Of a stretch of 64,000 nucleotides of DNA, positions 22,775 through 33,189 are shown in pieces. The notes under the pieces were generated by a model that ran no database searches, was not told where the DNA came from, and saw only the letters and a list, made by a program, of their open reading frames with translations. This DNA is from Sacculina carcini (taxonomy: Eukaryota; Arthropoda; Thecostraca; Sacculinidae): the NCBI GenBank assembly GCA_916048095.2, contig OU696578.1:3888906-3952905 (forward strand), given 5' to 3'. The translations under genes were made by a program, and so were the position numbers. Numbering within the stretch: the stretch's first letter is position 1; every line of letters starts with the position of its first letter.

Positions 22775-22862
22775 GACCAGTGGTTCTCAACGTGGGCCAT
22801 GCGATTTTCTTGAGGGGCCACAGGACCAAACTTAAAAAATGTGGGCCACGAAAAATGTATGT
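22775..22862 (+). mobile_element. hAT-type terminal fragment
   Basis: CAGTGGTTCTCAACGTGGGC followed by a GGGGCCACAGG block is the common terminal sequence of many non-autonomous hAT elements. The other end is not adjacent; the fragment runs into LINE sequence at about 22880. Confidence 0.65.
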
Positions 22863-22879
22863 TGAAACAGTTTATTCCT

Positions 22880-24012
22880 TTTATTTTAAAAAGTTGTTTT
22901 CGCTGTTTCATTTTGCCAATTCTGGAGTACTGCGCCCCCGTGTGGTCTTCTGCTGCGGATTGTCACCTCAATCTCATCAACAGAGTTGTTAGAAGTTACA
23001 AGTGCCTCTGTCGTGACTTGGTTCTTGGTGACTTGGTGATCTTTGCCATCGTCGAAAGGTCAGCAGCGTGTGCACGCTGTACAAGATCAAGCACAACGAC
23101 CATCATCCGATGAGCAAGTCAAATCCTGATGATTTCGTGGCAGCAAGAAGCACACGGCTTACATCCAAACAGCATTCCCAGTGCATGGCTCCAATTCGTT
23201 GTCGTACAAAGCAATTCCAACGTTGCTTTCTTCCGGCCACTGTGGGTTCTTGGAATATGTTGAAGGAGGAGGCTTTCTCGCAGAACACTTTGAAGAAATT
23301 CAAGGCCAAAGTAAATGAAATGCTACTGAAAGACAGGAATTGACTGTTGAGTCTTATTAATTGTTGATTTATTCATATTTATTATTATTTATTCATATTT
23401 ATTGTTATTTATTCATTTTTATTCATATTTATTGTTATTTATTCATTTTTATTCATTTTTATTGTTACTTATTTTCTATTTATTTATATTTATTCCTATT
23501 TTACTCTATTTATTACTATTTACTATTGGTTGTGGGTACTTATTAAATTATACATTTACTCAGTGCTGGCTGTTGTTTATTGAATCATATTTGTTGTTGT
23601 TGCTGTTTATTGAATCATATTTATTGGTGTTGTTGTTGTTCATTGAATCATATTTATTTGTGTTGTTGTTACTTATTGAATCATATTTATTGTTCTTGAT
23701 TGTTATTTATTACTTATTTAATAATATTTATTCTTATTTATTGATGGTTGTTATTTACTGAATCACATATTTATTGTCGATTGTTATTATTTATTGAGGA
23801 ACGTGGGCGGAGTGACATTATGGAGTGTCATTGGATGATGGTTTATTATTTATTGTTATTTATTTATTTTTTTCTTTCGAACTCTCTTTCTAGAAATTTT
23901 TTTTTCGAACTCTCTTTCTATCTGAATCTTTTGGGCGCTTCCGGTACATGGGGCCACCTTAGGGTGATAATAGTGCTTGCACTCTTCCCATGCTACTGGA
24001 TTTGCCTGTAAT
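22880..24012 (+). mobile_element. 5'-truncated Jockey/CR1-like LINE, copy 1
   Basis: The coding part (22880-23343) reads CFRCFILPILEYCAPVWSSA, then after frame shifts a basic C-terminal end with PATVGSWNMLKEEAF and KFKAKVNEMLL. It matches the minus-strand copy at 39713-41455. The 3' UTR (23344-23800) is built of T-rich tandem units; a conserved 3' end with CCCATGCTACTGGATTTGCC precedes a (TAA)n tail at 24012. Only about 1.1 kb of the element remains. Confidence 0.85.
23365..23770 (+). repeat. tandem repeats in LINE 3' UTR
   Basis: First a TTATTCATTTTTATTG-type run, then four or five units of a ~30 bp sequence with ATTGAATCATATTTATTG and TTGTTGTTG. The unit number differs from the related copy at 40130-40340. 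Confidence 0.85.
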
Positions 24013-24251
24013 TAATAATAATAATAATGTTATTATTATTATTTTCGATGTACATTTCAATCGTGTGCTCCGCCACGACATTGTTTGCCTGATGTTTTGG
24101 TGACAGTGTTTCCCCGGTGTTTGCCTGACGCGAGTATTTCATCCGCCGACGTCCGTGTATGTCTGTGTGCTGACCCCACCTGTACGTATGGTCGTGGCGT
24201 TGTTTTGGTGGTCGGTGGAAATAGTCACTGGCGTACATGAGCATAAATATT
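24013..24251. other. no gene recognised
   Basis: Begins with a small (AAT)n/(ATT)n inverted microsatellite at 24010-24043. The rest shows no convincing coding signal. Confidence 0.4.
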
Positions 24252-24640
24252 ACATTGTCGAGTTAGGCATTCTCATATATAGCTGTAACATGAAAACCTA
24301 GACACATTGTAAAGTACATCACTACATCTCATGGAATTATTATCTCAATTTATTTTGAAGCGTAGGTACAATCTCATATACCTACGAGGCGATCGCCGAT
24401 AGATGGTGCAATAATTAAGCTTGCTCCATAACATCTGCTTCTGTGTAGGTTCTTAGAGCGTCAATGTTGCAAGTACTGATCATTTCTGGATGGTGAACGT
24501 GCCAGTAGCTGATAATGGTGTCCATATTGATAAATATTACCCATTCAGGTGTCCTTCAGGCTGAGTAAGTGCAAAAGATGTGGAATAACAAAATGATGTT
24601 GGCAAACTGGTCCAGCGAGTCACAGCGACGGCCGTTAAGC
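24252..24640 (+). promoter_or_regulatory. conserved 5' flank of the U1 gene
   Basis: Shared with 253-613/1644-1721 and, inverted, with 12822-13065. Since it directly precedes the U1 start, it should include the snRNA promoter (a proximal sequence element near -55 is expected in metazoans). The last 90 bp (AAACTGGTCCAGCGAGTCAC) are also conserved before the truncated copy at 1722. Confidence 0.6.
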
Positions 24641-24805
24641 ATACTTACCTGGCTCAGGAGATACCGTGATCATGAAGGCGGTTCCCCCAGGACGAGGCCC
24701 TTCCATTGCACTTTGGTTGGGTTGACCCCTGCGATTACCCCAAATGTGGGTAACTCGGGAGTATAATTTTTGTTAGCGGGGTAGATGCGTTCGCGCTTCC
24801 ACCCC
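24641..24805 (+). ncRNA. U1 spliceosomal snRNA
   Basis: About 165 nt, the normal U1 length. It starts ATACTTACCTGG, which pairs with 5' splice sites. The U1-70K loop region (GATCATGAAGG), stem III with CCCCAAATGTGGG, an Sm site TAATTTTTGTTAG and a stem-loop IV (GGGGTagatgcgTTCGcgc..ACCCC) are all in order. It is the only complete U1 in the window and could be functional. Because the same flanks occur next to broken copies, U1 units seem to have been dispersed or rearranged here. Confidence 0.93.
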
Positions 24806-24920
24806 ATTTTCAGCAGTAAGAAACATGCTATTTGATGATTTTGTTTAGATTCTGCTTAGACTGGTGGTGTCCGACCTATAAGAGCTTGGCTTGTCTTTCT
24901 CATGTTTACGTTACGTGTGA
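24806..24920 (+). repeat. U1-gene 3' flank
   Basis: Matches the reverse complement of about 6490-6599. A 3' box for snRNA end formation would be expected within the first 20 bases (TTTTCAGCAGTAAGAAAC) but has no confirmed consensus here. Confidence 0.6.
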
Positions 24921-25139
24921 ATGACGCCTGAATCTATCAATAATACTAATTTAATATGCAAACATTACGCGTGTACTCCAATTGTGCCCACAACTTATCT
25001 AGAAAAATGACAATGCTGGCACGTTTCAATGTTTTTATCATTAGGTTAATTAGGTTAACTGACAGTGGCCTAGCTTGGCTATCTGCCACCCCTCCATGCA
25101 TACTTGCGGGTACATATCCGCAATCGACTGTGCGCTCCA

Positions 25140-25252
25140 TCACGACTATATACTATATACTATAAAATAGACTATATACTATTTACTATATACTATATAC
25201 TATTTACTATATACTATATAATATTTACTATATACTATATACTACTATAATT
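25140..25252. repeat. (ACTATAT)n simple tandem repeat
   Basis: Irregular tandem copies of TACTATATACTAT, AT-rich. Confidence 0.9.
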
Positions 25253-26069
25253 GTATAGGCATTATAGCTGTAGATAATAGCTGAAGAGACGAGCCCCTTA
25301 TAATAGTGCATGCTTCAAGTCACCTAATCTGATTCCATTATTTTCAATTGATCCTGCCTTCATTAAGTTATATGAGATTAAAACAGCAAATATAATATAC
25401 TGTATATTCAGATATGCTGCTCATATATAACAATAATTCAACGTCTTCAGCTGTTCTTGAGTAGCCTCATAAAACGTGCCTACCGGGGCGCACCATCCCC
25501 CCCGCACCTCCACACTACATCACTGGTAATAGATTTAGTTTATAATTAGAATAATTACATTGAATTGAACACTGCGCGTAACCCAGCTTAAATTTTGCTA
25601 ACAAAACTCGTATTTCTCAAACAATATATTTTTGGACGCTTCTGGTACATGGGACGGTGCCTGCACTATTTCCACCGCATGGTGGGAAAAGTGACTGCAA
25701 TTTTCCCATGCCTGAATTTGCCTGTAAATATTATTATAAATAATAACTACAATACTTCCAAATGGGTTATACATTTGTATTTACCGACAGAAACAGCGTA
25801 TTAACCACTGACACTGCGTAATTAATTTGAAGACAAATCAGTGGCGTCAATTGCAATCCAAAAACAAATTGCATTAAATATTGCAAGGAGTGTTGTTCTG
25901 CAAAACACTGTACAACGCACAACACAAATTGTTCAGTTGTAATCCAACGGCGGACTGCGAAGCACACACAAAAACGCACCGAGTCGGAAACACGGACTCC
26001 GACCGCGGATCCGTGGGCTCAACAATACCGTTTGTTCTACTACTGGGTCACCTTGCACAATGCTCCCAA
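25253..26069. other. non-coding stretch with a diverged LINE 3' end
   Basis: Mostly unrecognised AT-rich DNA. At 25628-25745 a diverged copy of the LINE 3' end occurs (CGCTTCTGGTACATGGGAC to CCTGAATTTGCCTGTAA), similar to 23940-24012. Confidence 0.5.
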
Positions 26070-27027
26070 ATGAAAATCGGATACCACGATCTGTCTCCAT
26101 TTGGTCTCAATGAGCTAATATTACCGAACAACTTGCAAAGATTGAGGGATATCTCGAGTATCTACGACATCATCGTCTGGAGTGGAATCGTTAATCAACT
26201 GACAGCCGAAATCATCAAGGTAGCAGTAGAACCGATGGTTGCCAGGGTATTCGAATATTTTTCCGAGCCTGCAATTGACAGCAGAAAATACGCCTTGCTT
26301 GTCTACAAGAAGAAATAAAATCAATGTCACTTCAGCGTATAGGCGGGTAGAATCGTATGCCTCCTTTTCACCCTTAGTTTTCGAAGCTCAGATAGACTCA
26401 CTCAGCTTGTCTCTCATTTGTTGTTTCAAATGCGGCGCAATTGTATCACAAATCTTTCACAGCACAACTGGGGCAGAAATTTTGTCCGATGTGATTGAGG
26501 AATTGATGATGAGATTCGGCGAGCAGCATCATTTGCTCGTTGTTGGTCTATTGTCCAACCGCCAGCCGCACAGACTGTTGACAATGACTCATCTACTGGA
26601 GTTGAATACTCTGTGCGACAGCGAATATGGTGACGCACTGTGCAAGCCGTTTTTATCAATGGGAATTGCGCTGATCAGTTCATCGCTGTACTCAAAGCTT
26701 ATCAGCTACGGAGTCAACAAGCTCTGGGAGAGTGGACTGAACACACTCTCCGCTGAGTTGATCGCTCCAAGATACCCGGTCGAGTTTTATGTGCATCTCA
26801 GCGATGTAGAAGTGAACGCACAGCGACTGACAGCAGCGTCTGTTGGCATTCCGAACAAACAAGTATCTCTCCATACAATCTTTTCTCCGTCCGAGTTTCT
26901 GCATAGCTCTCCGGAAGCAATTATGTCCGAGATGCTAGCGCCCTACGTGATGGCAAAGAGAATGCATAATTTGCGGATACTTGCAGCGTTGTTGTATCAA
27001 AAGCTCACACACCCAGGACCGGATTAA
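26070..27027 (+). CDS. unrecognised protein-coding region, two frames
   Basis: Frame 26070-26318 starts MKIGYHDLSPFGLNELILP and ends KYALLVYKKK. From about 26320 the neighbouring frame continues to 27027 with FEAQIDSLSLSLICCFKCG, EELMMRFGEQHHLLVVGLLS, LLTMTHLLELNTLCDSEYG and SEMLAPYVMAKRMHNLRILA. Composition is balanced and protein-like, unlike the repeats around it, and no transposon motif is visible. The two frames could be exons (a ttttcacccttag acceptor-like site ends at 26374) or one gene with a frameshift near 26320. The last codons (HPGPD) lie in a transposon end, so the true C-terminus is probably lost. I do not recognise the family. Confidence 0.5.
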
Positions 27028-27150
27028 CGTATAGGCAAAGTAGGCAGTTGCCTAGGGCCCCGCGATTTCGGGGGCTCCGTGCTTTTGGGTCCCTATAGAC
27101 AGTGGGGTGCTGCGACTCAAATAACTTAGGGGCCCATCTCATTATTTTCT
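27014..27150 (+). mobile_element. DNA transposon terminal fragment
   Basis: CAGGACCGGATTAACG with GGCAGTTGCCTAGGGCCCCG is a type of terminal sequence shared by many hAT-like non-autonomous elements. It abuts and probably truncates the unrecognised coding region. Confidence 0.6.
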
Positions 27151-27557
27151 CAACTTCTCATAGTCTGCCCTCATTGTCAAATATTTTGAAACATTCTCCC
27201 GCTAATTCACGTTGCATTTTTGCATCAGTCAGAAGGTAACCTGATAAAACATAGCACGTGTATAGCCAGCTCACTTTGATCCAGCTCACTCGCACACTTA
27301 CATCCACACACGCATACATACACATTGCTTACGCACAGCGAGAGCAATATTCGTGTGTTGCTGCGTGTGTGTGCGTGTGTGTGTATGGGTGTGTTTGTAT
27401 GTATGTACGAGGTTAGGTTAGGTTAGGTATGTGCGCATTGCACACGCATATGACATGCATGTGGGGTTCATTGAACTCGCAAGCTGTCCCTTTCGTCGAT
27501 CATCAAATGTAATTCATTTGTATCAAATGTAATTCAATGATCATCAAATGTAATTCA
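27151..27557. repeat. simple repeats: GT-rich, (TTAGG)3, and three 15-20 bp tandem units
   Basis: GT-rich tract at about 27356-27408, three TTAGG-type copies at 27411-27427, and three copies of ATCAAATGTAATTCA at 27502-27550. Nothing coding. Confidence 0.6.
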
Positions 27558-28250
27558 TCGATTTCGTGTCAAGTGTGATTTGTGCAGCCACTTTGTGTTC
27601 ATCAAACAGATGATTCTGGACATCATCATCCTGGACATTTTGATGCGGTCAGAGGTTTCGGTTTAGTGGATATATTCAGTAAAATATGTACATCTATTCG
27701 TATTTATGTAGTTTTTTTACTTAGTTAAATACGTTACACCAATAAGGCCATATATTTTCATATGAACATAAAATGTTTGCACAGTTTAGTGTTTGAGTAT
27801 CGATTTTTCGTCCAGCTAGATTATATTTGGATGCAGCTTTTGAAATGCATATATTATAGGAATTGGAAATCTACTTGCGGTACGGTTATATCACTGTAGT
27901 GAGATTCGTTTTAGTATATGTGGGCTTAAGCGTCTTGTGTTGTATTTGCTAGCTAGGAATTCTGTCCAGTGTTCGCAAGGTGCTGATTGCACAGTGTTGT
28001 GTTCGCATGGTGCTGACGAGGATTGTAGATATCACGTGGTGGATGTCGAGTGTTCTGTGGGTGAATGGTGCGGTCTTGTGAGACAGTGATACCCCACGCG
28101 CGTTTCACTTTAAGTACACGTGTATCTGTTTCTGTGTGCGTCCTGTAATTTAGTGAATTTTGGCGTTCACATCCCCATGAATAATTTCAGCAATAACTAG
28201 GGCTTTCAAAAAGTAACCTAAAAATAGAAAAAAGTATACCTATTTTCATG
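27558..28250 (+). repeat. interspersed module, copy 3
   Basis: 27558-27655 is the reverse complement of 6105-6170/12405-12470; 27656-27870 matches 12397-12173 in reverse; 27871-28250 matches 5495-5890. It shows the same order as copy 2, confirming one long repeat family. It is cut at 28250 by LINE sequence. Confidence 0.75.
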
Positions 28251-28497
28251 AAAAGGCTTGCCCCCTGGCAAAAACTTGACTCCCTTCGCTCTTTTATCAC
28301 TCCTATTCTTACTCACCCTCTTCGTTTAGGTCTCCTCACTAAAGCAAGCCTTAGCCGACTACAACGAGAAATCCTGTGGAAGGTGAAGGGCTCGCTCAAT
28401 CTTCCGTCTCGCTCTACTCTTCACTATATTTTCTCTCCTACTTCTTGCGGCGGCATTGGGCTGAGTGATCTGTGTCAAGAGGCGGACATCTTGCTTA
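28251..28497 (+). pseudogene. R2/NeSL-like LINE C-terminal fragment
   Basis: Reads LAPWQKLDSLRSFITPILTH, LSRLQREILWKVKGSLNLPS and SCGGIGLSDLCQEADI, the post-RT region typical of R2-clade proteins. It is the undisturbed counterpart of 2075-2129 plus 2786-2950 on the other strand. An open frame runs on into Gypsy integrase sequence, an accidental fusion. Confidence 0.82.
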
Positions 28498-28514
28498 AAG
28501 TGAATGTATCTTGC

Positions 28515-29063
28515 TGGAAAGTGAAGCCGTATTTTCGCGCTGCATACCGCCCCAGCGGTAATGGGATTGTCGAGCGACATCATCGCTTTATAAAGGCATT
28601 GGCTGAAAGAAGTTGTGTTCCATCAACTACCGCGGCATACTGGTACAACATGTCGCCAAGGTTTGGTACTGATGATTGTTCGGTGCCTCATCGTAACGTG
28701 TATAGCTACGACTGGCGTAACACAACACTTGTTGATAGTGTTGCTATTGACCACTGTGAAGACGGCTCCGTTCGCATCGGTGAAGAAGTAAGGGTGAAGC
28801 CGGCGGATGCACGATGTACTTCGCAGTGGACTCGGGGCGTTGTGACGGATGTTCACTCACCCAATAACATTTCGGTGGATGGCATTCCGCGCCATATCTT
28901 GGATATTCTGCCTGTGCAAGTCCCACCAGACGAGGAGGGTGAACGTCCCGATGAAGTTCGACTGTCAACAGCGGACTCATCGACAGAACAACTTCCTAGA
29001 CGATCCGGAAGAGAGCGGCGGCTTCCAATTTGGATGGACACCTATGTTGCAGAGTTATCTTGA
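28515..29063 (+). pseudogene. integrase C-terminal part of Gypsy-related element (copy A)
   Basis: Contains the catalytic Glu region PSGNGIVERHHRFIKALAER, YWYNMSPRFGTDDCSVP, a chromatin/DNA-binding tail VRVKPADARCT with SPNNISVDGIPRHILDILPV, and a final RSGRERRLP. The N-terminal integrase and all upstream domains are missing. It stops 13 bp before a polypurine tract and an LTR. Confidence 0.85.
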
Positions 29064-29076
29064 GATCAGGAGGGGG

Positions 29077-29522
29077 TGTGGTCTTGTGTTGTGTATATAT
29101 AAACATTTGAGTATGTTTCGTTGTATATTATTTGTTTATATGCGAGTATTGTAGTTTTGAGCGAGCCTGCACGTGGCAGTGCACTAGGCAGTGCGGGCGA
29201 TGCGGTTTTAAGTAGTTGCGCCCCCTGCTTCAATGTTGTACGGGTGCACCGATATGTGAATTGCAGCTGCCTTGTTCGGTCAAGGAAGTGGCGCGTGCAG
29301 TGTGTGTGTATATGTATGTGTATGTATGTTTTGTGTGTATGCGTATTGCGGAGCGATATTATCATGAATCGGGAGTGTCGTGCATGAGATGTTGTGTGGG
29401 TGTTACTGCGTTTAATGTGAAGTGGTTTTCGGGGGAGTATTAAGTGACTTGTCTGCACGGGCGTGCAGGTGTATTGTGAAACCATATTGTTGTTGTTTGT
29501 GCCATCGTTATTTCTCCTTACA
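29077..29522 (+). repeat. 3' LTR remnant (copy A)
   Basis: Follows the polypurine tract AGGAGGGGG. It starts TGTGGTCTTG and probably ends CTCCTTACA, about 446 bp. No partner LTR is present here. The boundary at the right is inferred from the TG...CA rule and from similarity of length to the LTR at 61415-61842. Confidence 0.6.
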
Positions 29523-30302
29523 ATACATTTCATCACAGGTCCAAATATTATAACGTTCAATTATATTCATCATATCAAAAAACAATTCTGAGAAAAAGAT
29601 AGTTGAAATTGGTGATCTACTTTTAGATCACTACGGCTAATGGATTAATGAGGTTTGTTAATCTGTATTGTTTAGATAATGTTATTGCTCTTCTCTCGCG
29701 GCTGCTTGATCATCAAGGTTTATAGTGCAGTCATACAAATTATAGCGTTGACAATCTTCCCATTTCACCTTGTTGATGAATTCAAAAAATATAATATTTG
29801 CTTGACGGAATCAAAATTTGATTTTGTACACACGCACACACCTAAAATTTAATTAATTAAAAATAAATTATAATTCAATATCAAAAAAATAATTGAATTA
29901 CTTTAGTTAATGTGATTCTATGCCCAACTCATACGAAACCCAGCAACATTACCGTATAAAAATGCAGAAGAATCGCAAAATAAACTGAATAAACAGTAGT
30001 ATTAAATAAAAATTATCAAGACATATTCACTGATATAATGCAATAGAATGGAATGGCAATATTTCACACAACAGGTATAGATATATCTCAATACTAGCCT
30101 CAATTAAGAGCTAACGAAAATAATATAAAAAACTAAATAATTTCAGGCGATCTTAAGCGGCGCTATCACGTTATTTGTATGTTTTTAATCGAACGGTAGG
30201 TCAACGAACTCTGTGTATTCAATCGTATTGTGGATTTGACTGAAGTGACAGCTTTGTTGTTTCACGACAAATTTGCTTCATCTGTCATCGCCAGCAATAG
30301 CC
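29523..30302 (+). other. upstream region of the Tyr/Gln-rich gene (copy A)
   Basis: AT-rich DNA conserved in copy B (51269-52052). A splice acceptor-like TAATTTCAG at about 30140-30148 may begin a 5' UTR exon. An alternative open frame from 30230 overlaps the gene start but has no ATG. Confidence 0.4.
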
Positions 30303-32384
30303 ATGACCTTCTATGCGCCTCTCAACTACATACCGCCAATGGTAGATTACAACCTACCGTTGGAAAACATCCAGTCACCGTTGTACTATTACGTACAACC
30401 TCTGGCAACATATATATTGCCAGAGGCAAACTACCAACTGGTTACAGATTATTTCGTGCAGCCTCTGGTGGGATATACGCCGCAACAGGTCTGCTACGAG
30501 CAGCAGTTCTGCTGCTACGTAAATTCACTGGACATCAACGCTCCTACACAGACCAGTGAGCATCAACAAATAAACTATCAAGTGGAGCCTCAGGCGGGAT
30601 ATGCTCCGACACAGGAAAATGGTACAGATCAAACCATCTACGTACCACAACCTGTAATTAATACTGAACTGCCTCAAAACAACCTCCAACAGGAATTCAA
30701 TCACTTCGATCAGCCACAAGCGAGCTATGCTCAGCAACAACCAAGTGAACTAAAGTTATCCAACTTTGTTCAACCAATGACAAGTTTGGAAACTGCAGAG
30801 ACAATTCAAGATCAAGAACAAGTCTCCTACGAACATCAACTGACAAGCGCCGTTCCTCAGCATGGTAATGAAGAACAGATATACGCCCACGTGCAGACAA
30901 ATTATTGTCAAGATCAGTTCAAACACTTGCAGCAGCCTCTGGGGGATCATCAAACATATCAGACAAGCCTCTCTCAAGAGTTCAACAGTCAAGCTCAACC
31001 TGTAGAGAGCTATGAACCACCAATGACTAATTACTCGGAGCAGGTCAACTATGCACAACAGCCTGTTACAAGCAATGAACTGCCACAGGCCAACGACCAC
31101 CAGCAGTATTATTACCACTCAGATCAGCTCCAAGCTAGCTACGATCATTCACATAAAAGTGTCAACTATCACAACTCACAGCCTCTCGCGGGATGTGAAC
31201 CGCTCTTGGCGAACTACGAGCAGCAGTTCTGCTGCTATGTCTATCCACTGGAGAATTACGCTCCACCACAGACGATTCAACATCAACAATTCAACTATCA
31301 AGTAGAGCATCTGGCGGGAGATGTACCGCCACAGGCAAATGGTACAGAACAAACCAGCTACGTACCAAAACCTGTGATTAATGACAAACTGCCTCAAAAC
31401 AACATCCAACAGAAGCTCAACAATACTAATCAACCACTGGGAACTTATCAACCGTCTCAGACAAACATCAAACAGCAGCTCAACTTCCAGGAGCAGAGTG
31501 TAGCAAGTTCTGAGCCAGCATCAACAAGTTACACAGAACAGATCAATTACATACAACAAACAATTCCTACTCATGAACCGCTACAAGCCAACGAGCAACA
31601 ACAGCTTACCAATAACGAGCAGACCCAGGAGAACTACGATGTGTCATATACAAGTGAACAACAAATCAACTATTACAACTCACAGTCTCTGGCGGGATAT
31701 GCGCTGCCACCAGCAAGCCTTCAGCAGCAGTTCAACTGCTACGTGTATTCTCTAGAAGAATATTTAGCAGCACAGTCAGATAATCAGCAGCAAGGATGTT
31801 ACGGGCAGAGTATGTCCAGCTATGACCAGCCTCATACAAATGAACAGCAGTTGAACAACACCTCGGAAAGTCCTTGTGAGACACTAACAAGTGACCAACA
31901 TCAGTGCTATAACAACTTGGCGCAGCCTCTGGGGACGCCCCAGTCTCCTCAGACAAATGTCCAACAAGAGCTCATCTATTACGTACATCCTCTGGCAAGT
32001 TATGTATTGCCAGAGGCAAATTATCAACTTGTGACGGAGTATTATGTGCAGCAACTGGCGGCTCCTCCACAATCAAACGATCAGGAACAGTCAAACTGCT
32101 TGCAGCAAAATGTGAGCAGTTATCTAATTCCCCAAACAAACAGCCAACCGCAATTCTCCCACTACGACCAGCCCCAGGAAAGCCGTGCTCCGACTGATGA
32201 AATAAGCCAGCAACAGTTCAACTGTTACGCGCAGCCTGTGGAGAGTTATACACAGCCACAAGTCAATGAACAATATAAAATCCTTCATCAGTCTGTGGCC
32301 ACTAATGAACCGCCACAGAGATATAGTCCAGAACAGTTAATCCACACAGAACATCATCTGGCAAGTTCTGGTACAGGCATGTGA
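30303..32384 (+). CDS. Tyr/Gln/Pro-rich tandem-repeat protein, copy A (intact)
   Basis: ATG-initiated frame of 693 residues (MTFYAPLNYIPPMVDY). After a short start, almost the whole protein consists of about thirty units of 21 residues, loosely QPLxSYxPPQTN followed by xQQQFNxYx. Units 2-5 (with YEQQFCCYV and QPVINTELPQNN) recur about eleven units later, so a higher-order duplication built the array. There is no signal peptide, membrane segment or transposon motif. Gln, Tyr, Asn, Pro and Ser dominate, as in prion-like or structural low-complexity proteins; function is unknown. A poly(A) signal follows 205 bp downstream. Near-identical gene at 52053-54020 has a premature stop; fragments lie at 42213 and 63352. 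Open reading over 2 kb in a region of decayed elements suggests it is, or recently was, a real gene. Confidence 0.75.
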   Translation: MTFYAPLNYIPPMVDYNLPLENIQSPLYYYVQPLATYILPEANYQLVTDYFVQPLVGYTPQQVCYEQQFCCYVNSLDINAPTQTSEHQQINYQVEPQAGYAPTQENGTDQTIYVPQPVINTELPQNNLQQEFNHFDQPQASYAQQQPSELKLSNFVQPMTSLETAETIQDQEQVSYEHQLTSAVPQHGNEEQIYAHVQTNYCQDQFKHLQQPLGDHQTYQTSLSQEFNSQAQPVESYEPPMTNYSEQVNYAQQPVTSNELPQANDHQQYYYHSDQLQASYDHSHKSVNYHNSQPLAGCEPLLANYEQQFCCYVYPLENYAPPQTIQHQQFNYQVEHLAGDVPPQANGTEQTSYVPKPVINDKLPQNNIQQKLNNTNQPLGTYQPSQTNIKQQLNFQEQSVASSEPASTSYTEQINYIQQTIPTHEPLQANEQQQLTNNEQTQENYDVSYTSEQQINYYNSQSLAGYALPPASLQQQFNCYVYSLEEYLAAQSDNQQQGCYGQSMSSYDQPHTNEQQLNNTSESPCETLTSDQHQCYNNLAQPLGTPQSPQTNVQQELIYYVHPLASYVLPEANYQLVTEYYVQQLAAPPQSNDQEQSNCLQQNVSSYLIPQTNSQPQFSHYDQPQESRAPTDEISQQQFNCYAQPVESYTQPQVNEQYKILHQSVATNEPPQRYSPEQLIHTEHHLASSGTGM

Positions 32385-32589
32385 ACAACATCAGTCACGT
32401 GCAACATCTGACGTACCACTAGCTGCCATATACTTGTGTTACAGCCGAAATCCTCAACATCACTCGCTATGAATCAGCAGACGTTGATTCGTAACCAGCT
32501 GAATTGAGAATGAATGAGTGTATTTGGCACATTGTAACACGGTGTTGAGAAAGTATTGACGTCCACATGTTGATTTCATCCGCAACATT

Positions 32590-32595
32590 AATAAA
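32590..32595 (+). terminator. poly(A) signal of the Tyr/Gln-rich gene
   Basis: AATAAA about 205 bp after the stop, followed by T-rich DNA. The same signal is conserved in copy B (about 54338) and copy C (41940-41945, minus strand). Confidence 0.65.
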
Positions 32596-32783
32596 CAGTA
32601 CTTTCTGCATTCATGTTTTTATTTTCCGCGGTAACAAATGTTGTGACCAATCAGTGGCGAGATGGCCAGTACGACCAATCAGAGAGCTAGAAACCAATTG
32701 CGTTTTGTCACGTGACACTCACGAGTAAAAAACACCCCAGTGACTCCAAAACCAATTCATTCAAACAACAGAGTCACACCAAG

Positions 32784-32787
<4 letters not shown>

Positions 32788-32840
<53 letters not shown>
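32788..32840. repeat. (AC)n microsatellite
   Basis: Pure CA tract; the copy B counterpart at 54535-54590 is shorter and interrupted. Confidence 0.97.
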
Positions 32841-32842
<2 letters not shown>

Positions 32843-33189
32843 TATACAGCAATACATCGCAGACTCGTGCAAAGACATACGTTTACATCAGGAGTTTCAA
32901 ATACGAGGCCCACGGACTGAACGAGGACTACCAAAATATATTACAAACCAGTCAAAATAAGACGTAGTCAAATTCTAAACAATATTACATTATATATATA
33001 TATATATTTTATATGTACTTATTATCTATTACTAGTAACAAATATGATTGAGTGTCGGTGTCCTTATAAATTCGCAGTGTATGACTATAGCCGGCGCTAT
33101 ATATCTATACTGTTATGTGTGTGTACGTGCGTGCTCTGTGTGCGTGCGTGTGTGTTTGTATGGATAATTTAGAAGGTGATGTTTGGTTT

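Noticed and set aside
23361-23761. Leu/Tyr/Phe-rich frames resembling membrane proteins
   Set aside because: Translations of T-rich tandem repeats in the LINE 3' UTR.
27411-27427. (TTAGG)3, resembling arthropod telomeric repeat
   Set aside because: Only three units inside GT-rich DNA; too short to indicate a telomere or a taxon.
30230-30559. 109-codon frame overlapping the start of the Tyr/Gln-rich gene, present in both copies
   Set aside because: GTG start, out of frame with the repeat array; likely a by-product of the coding repeat composition.
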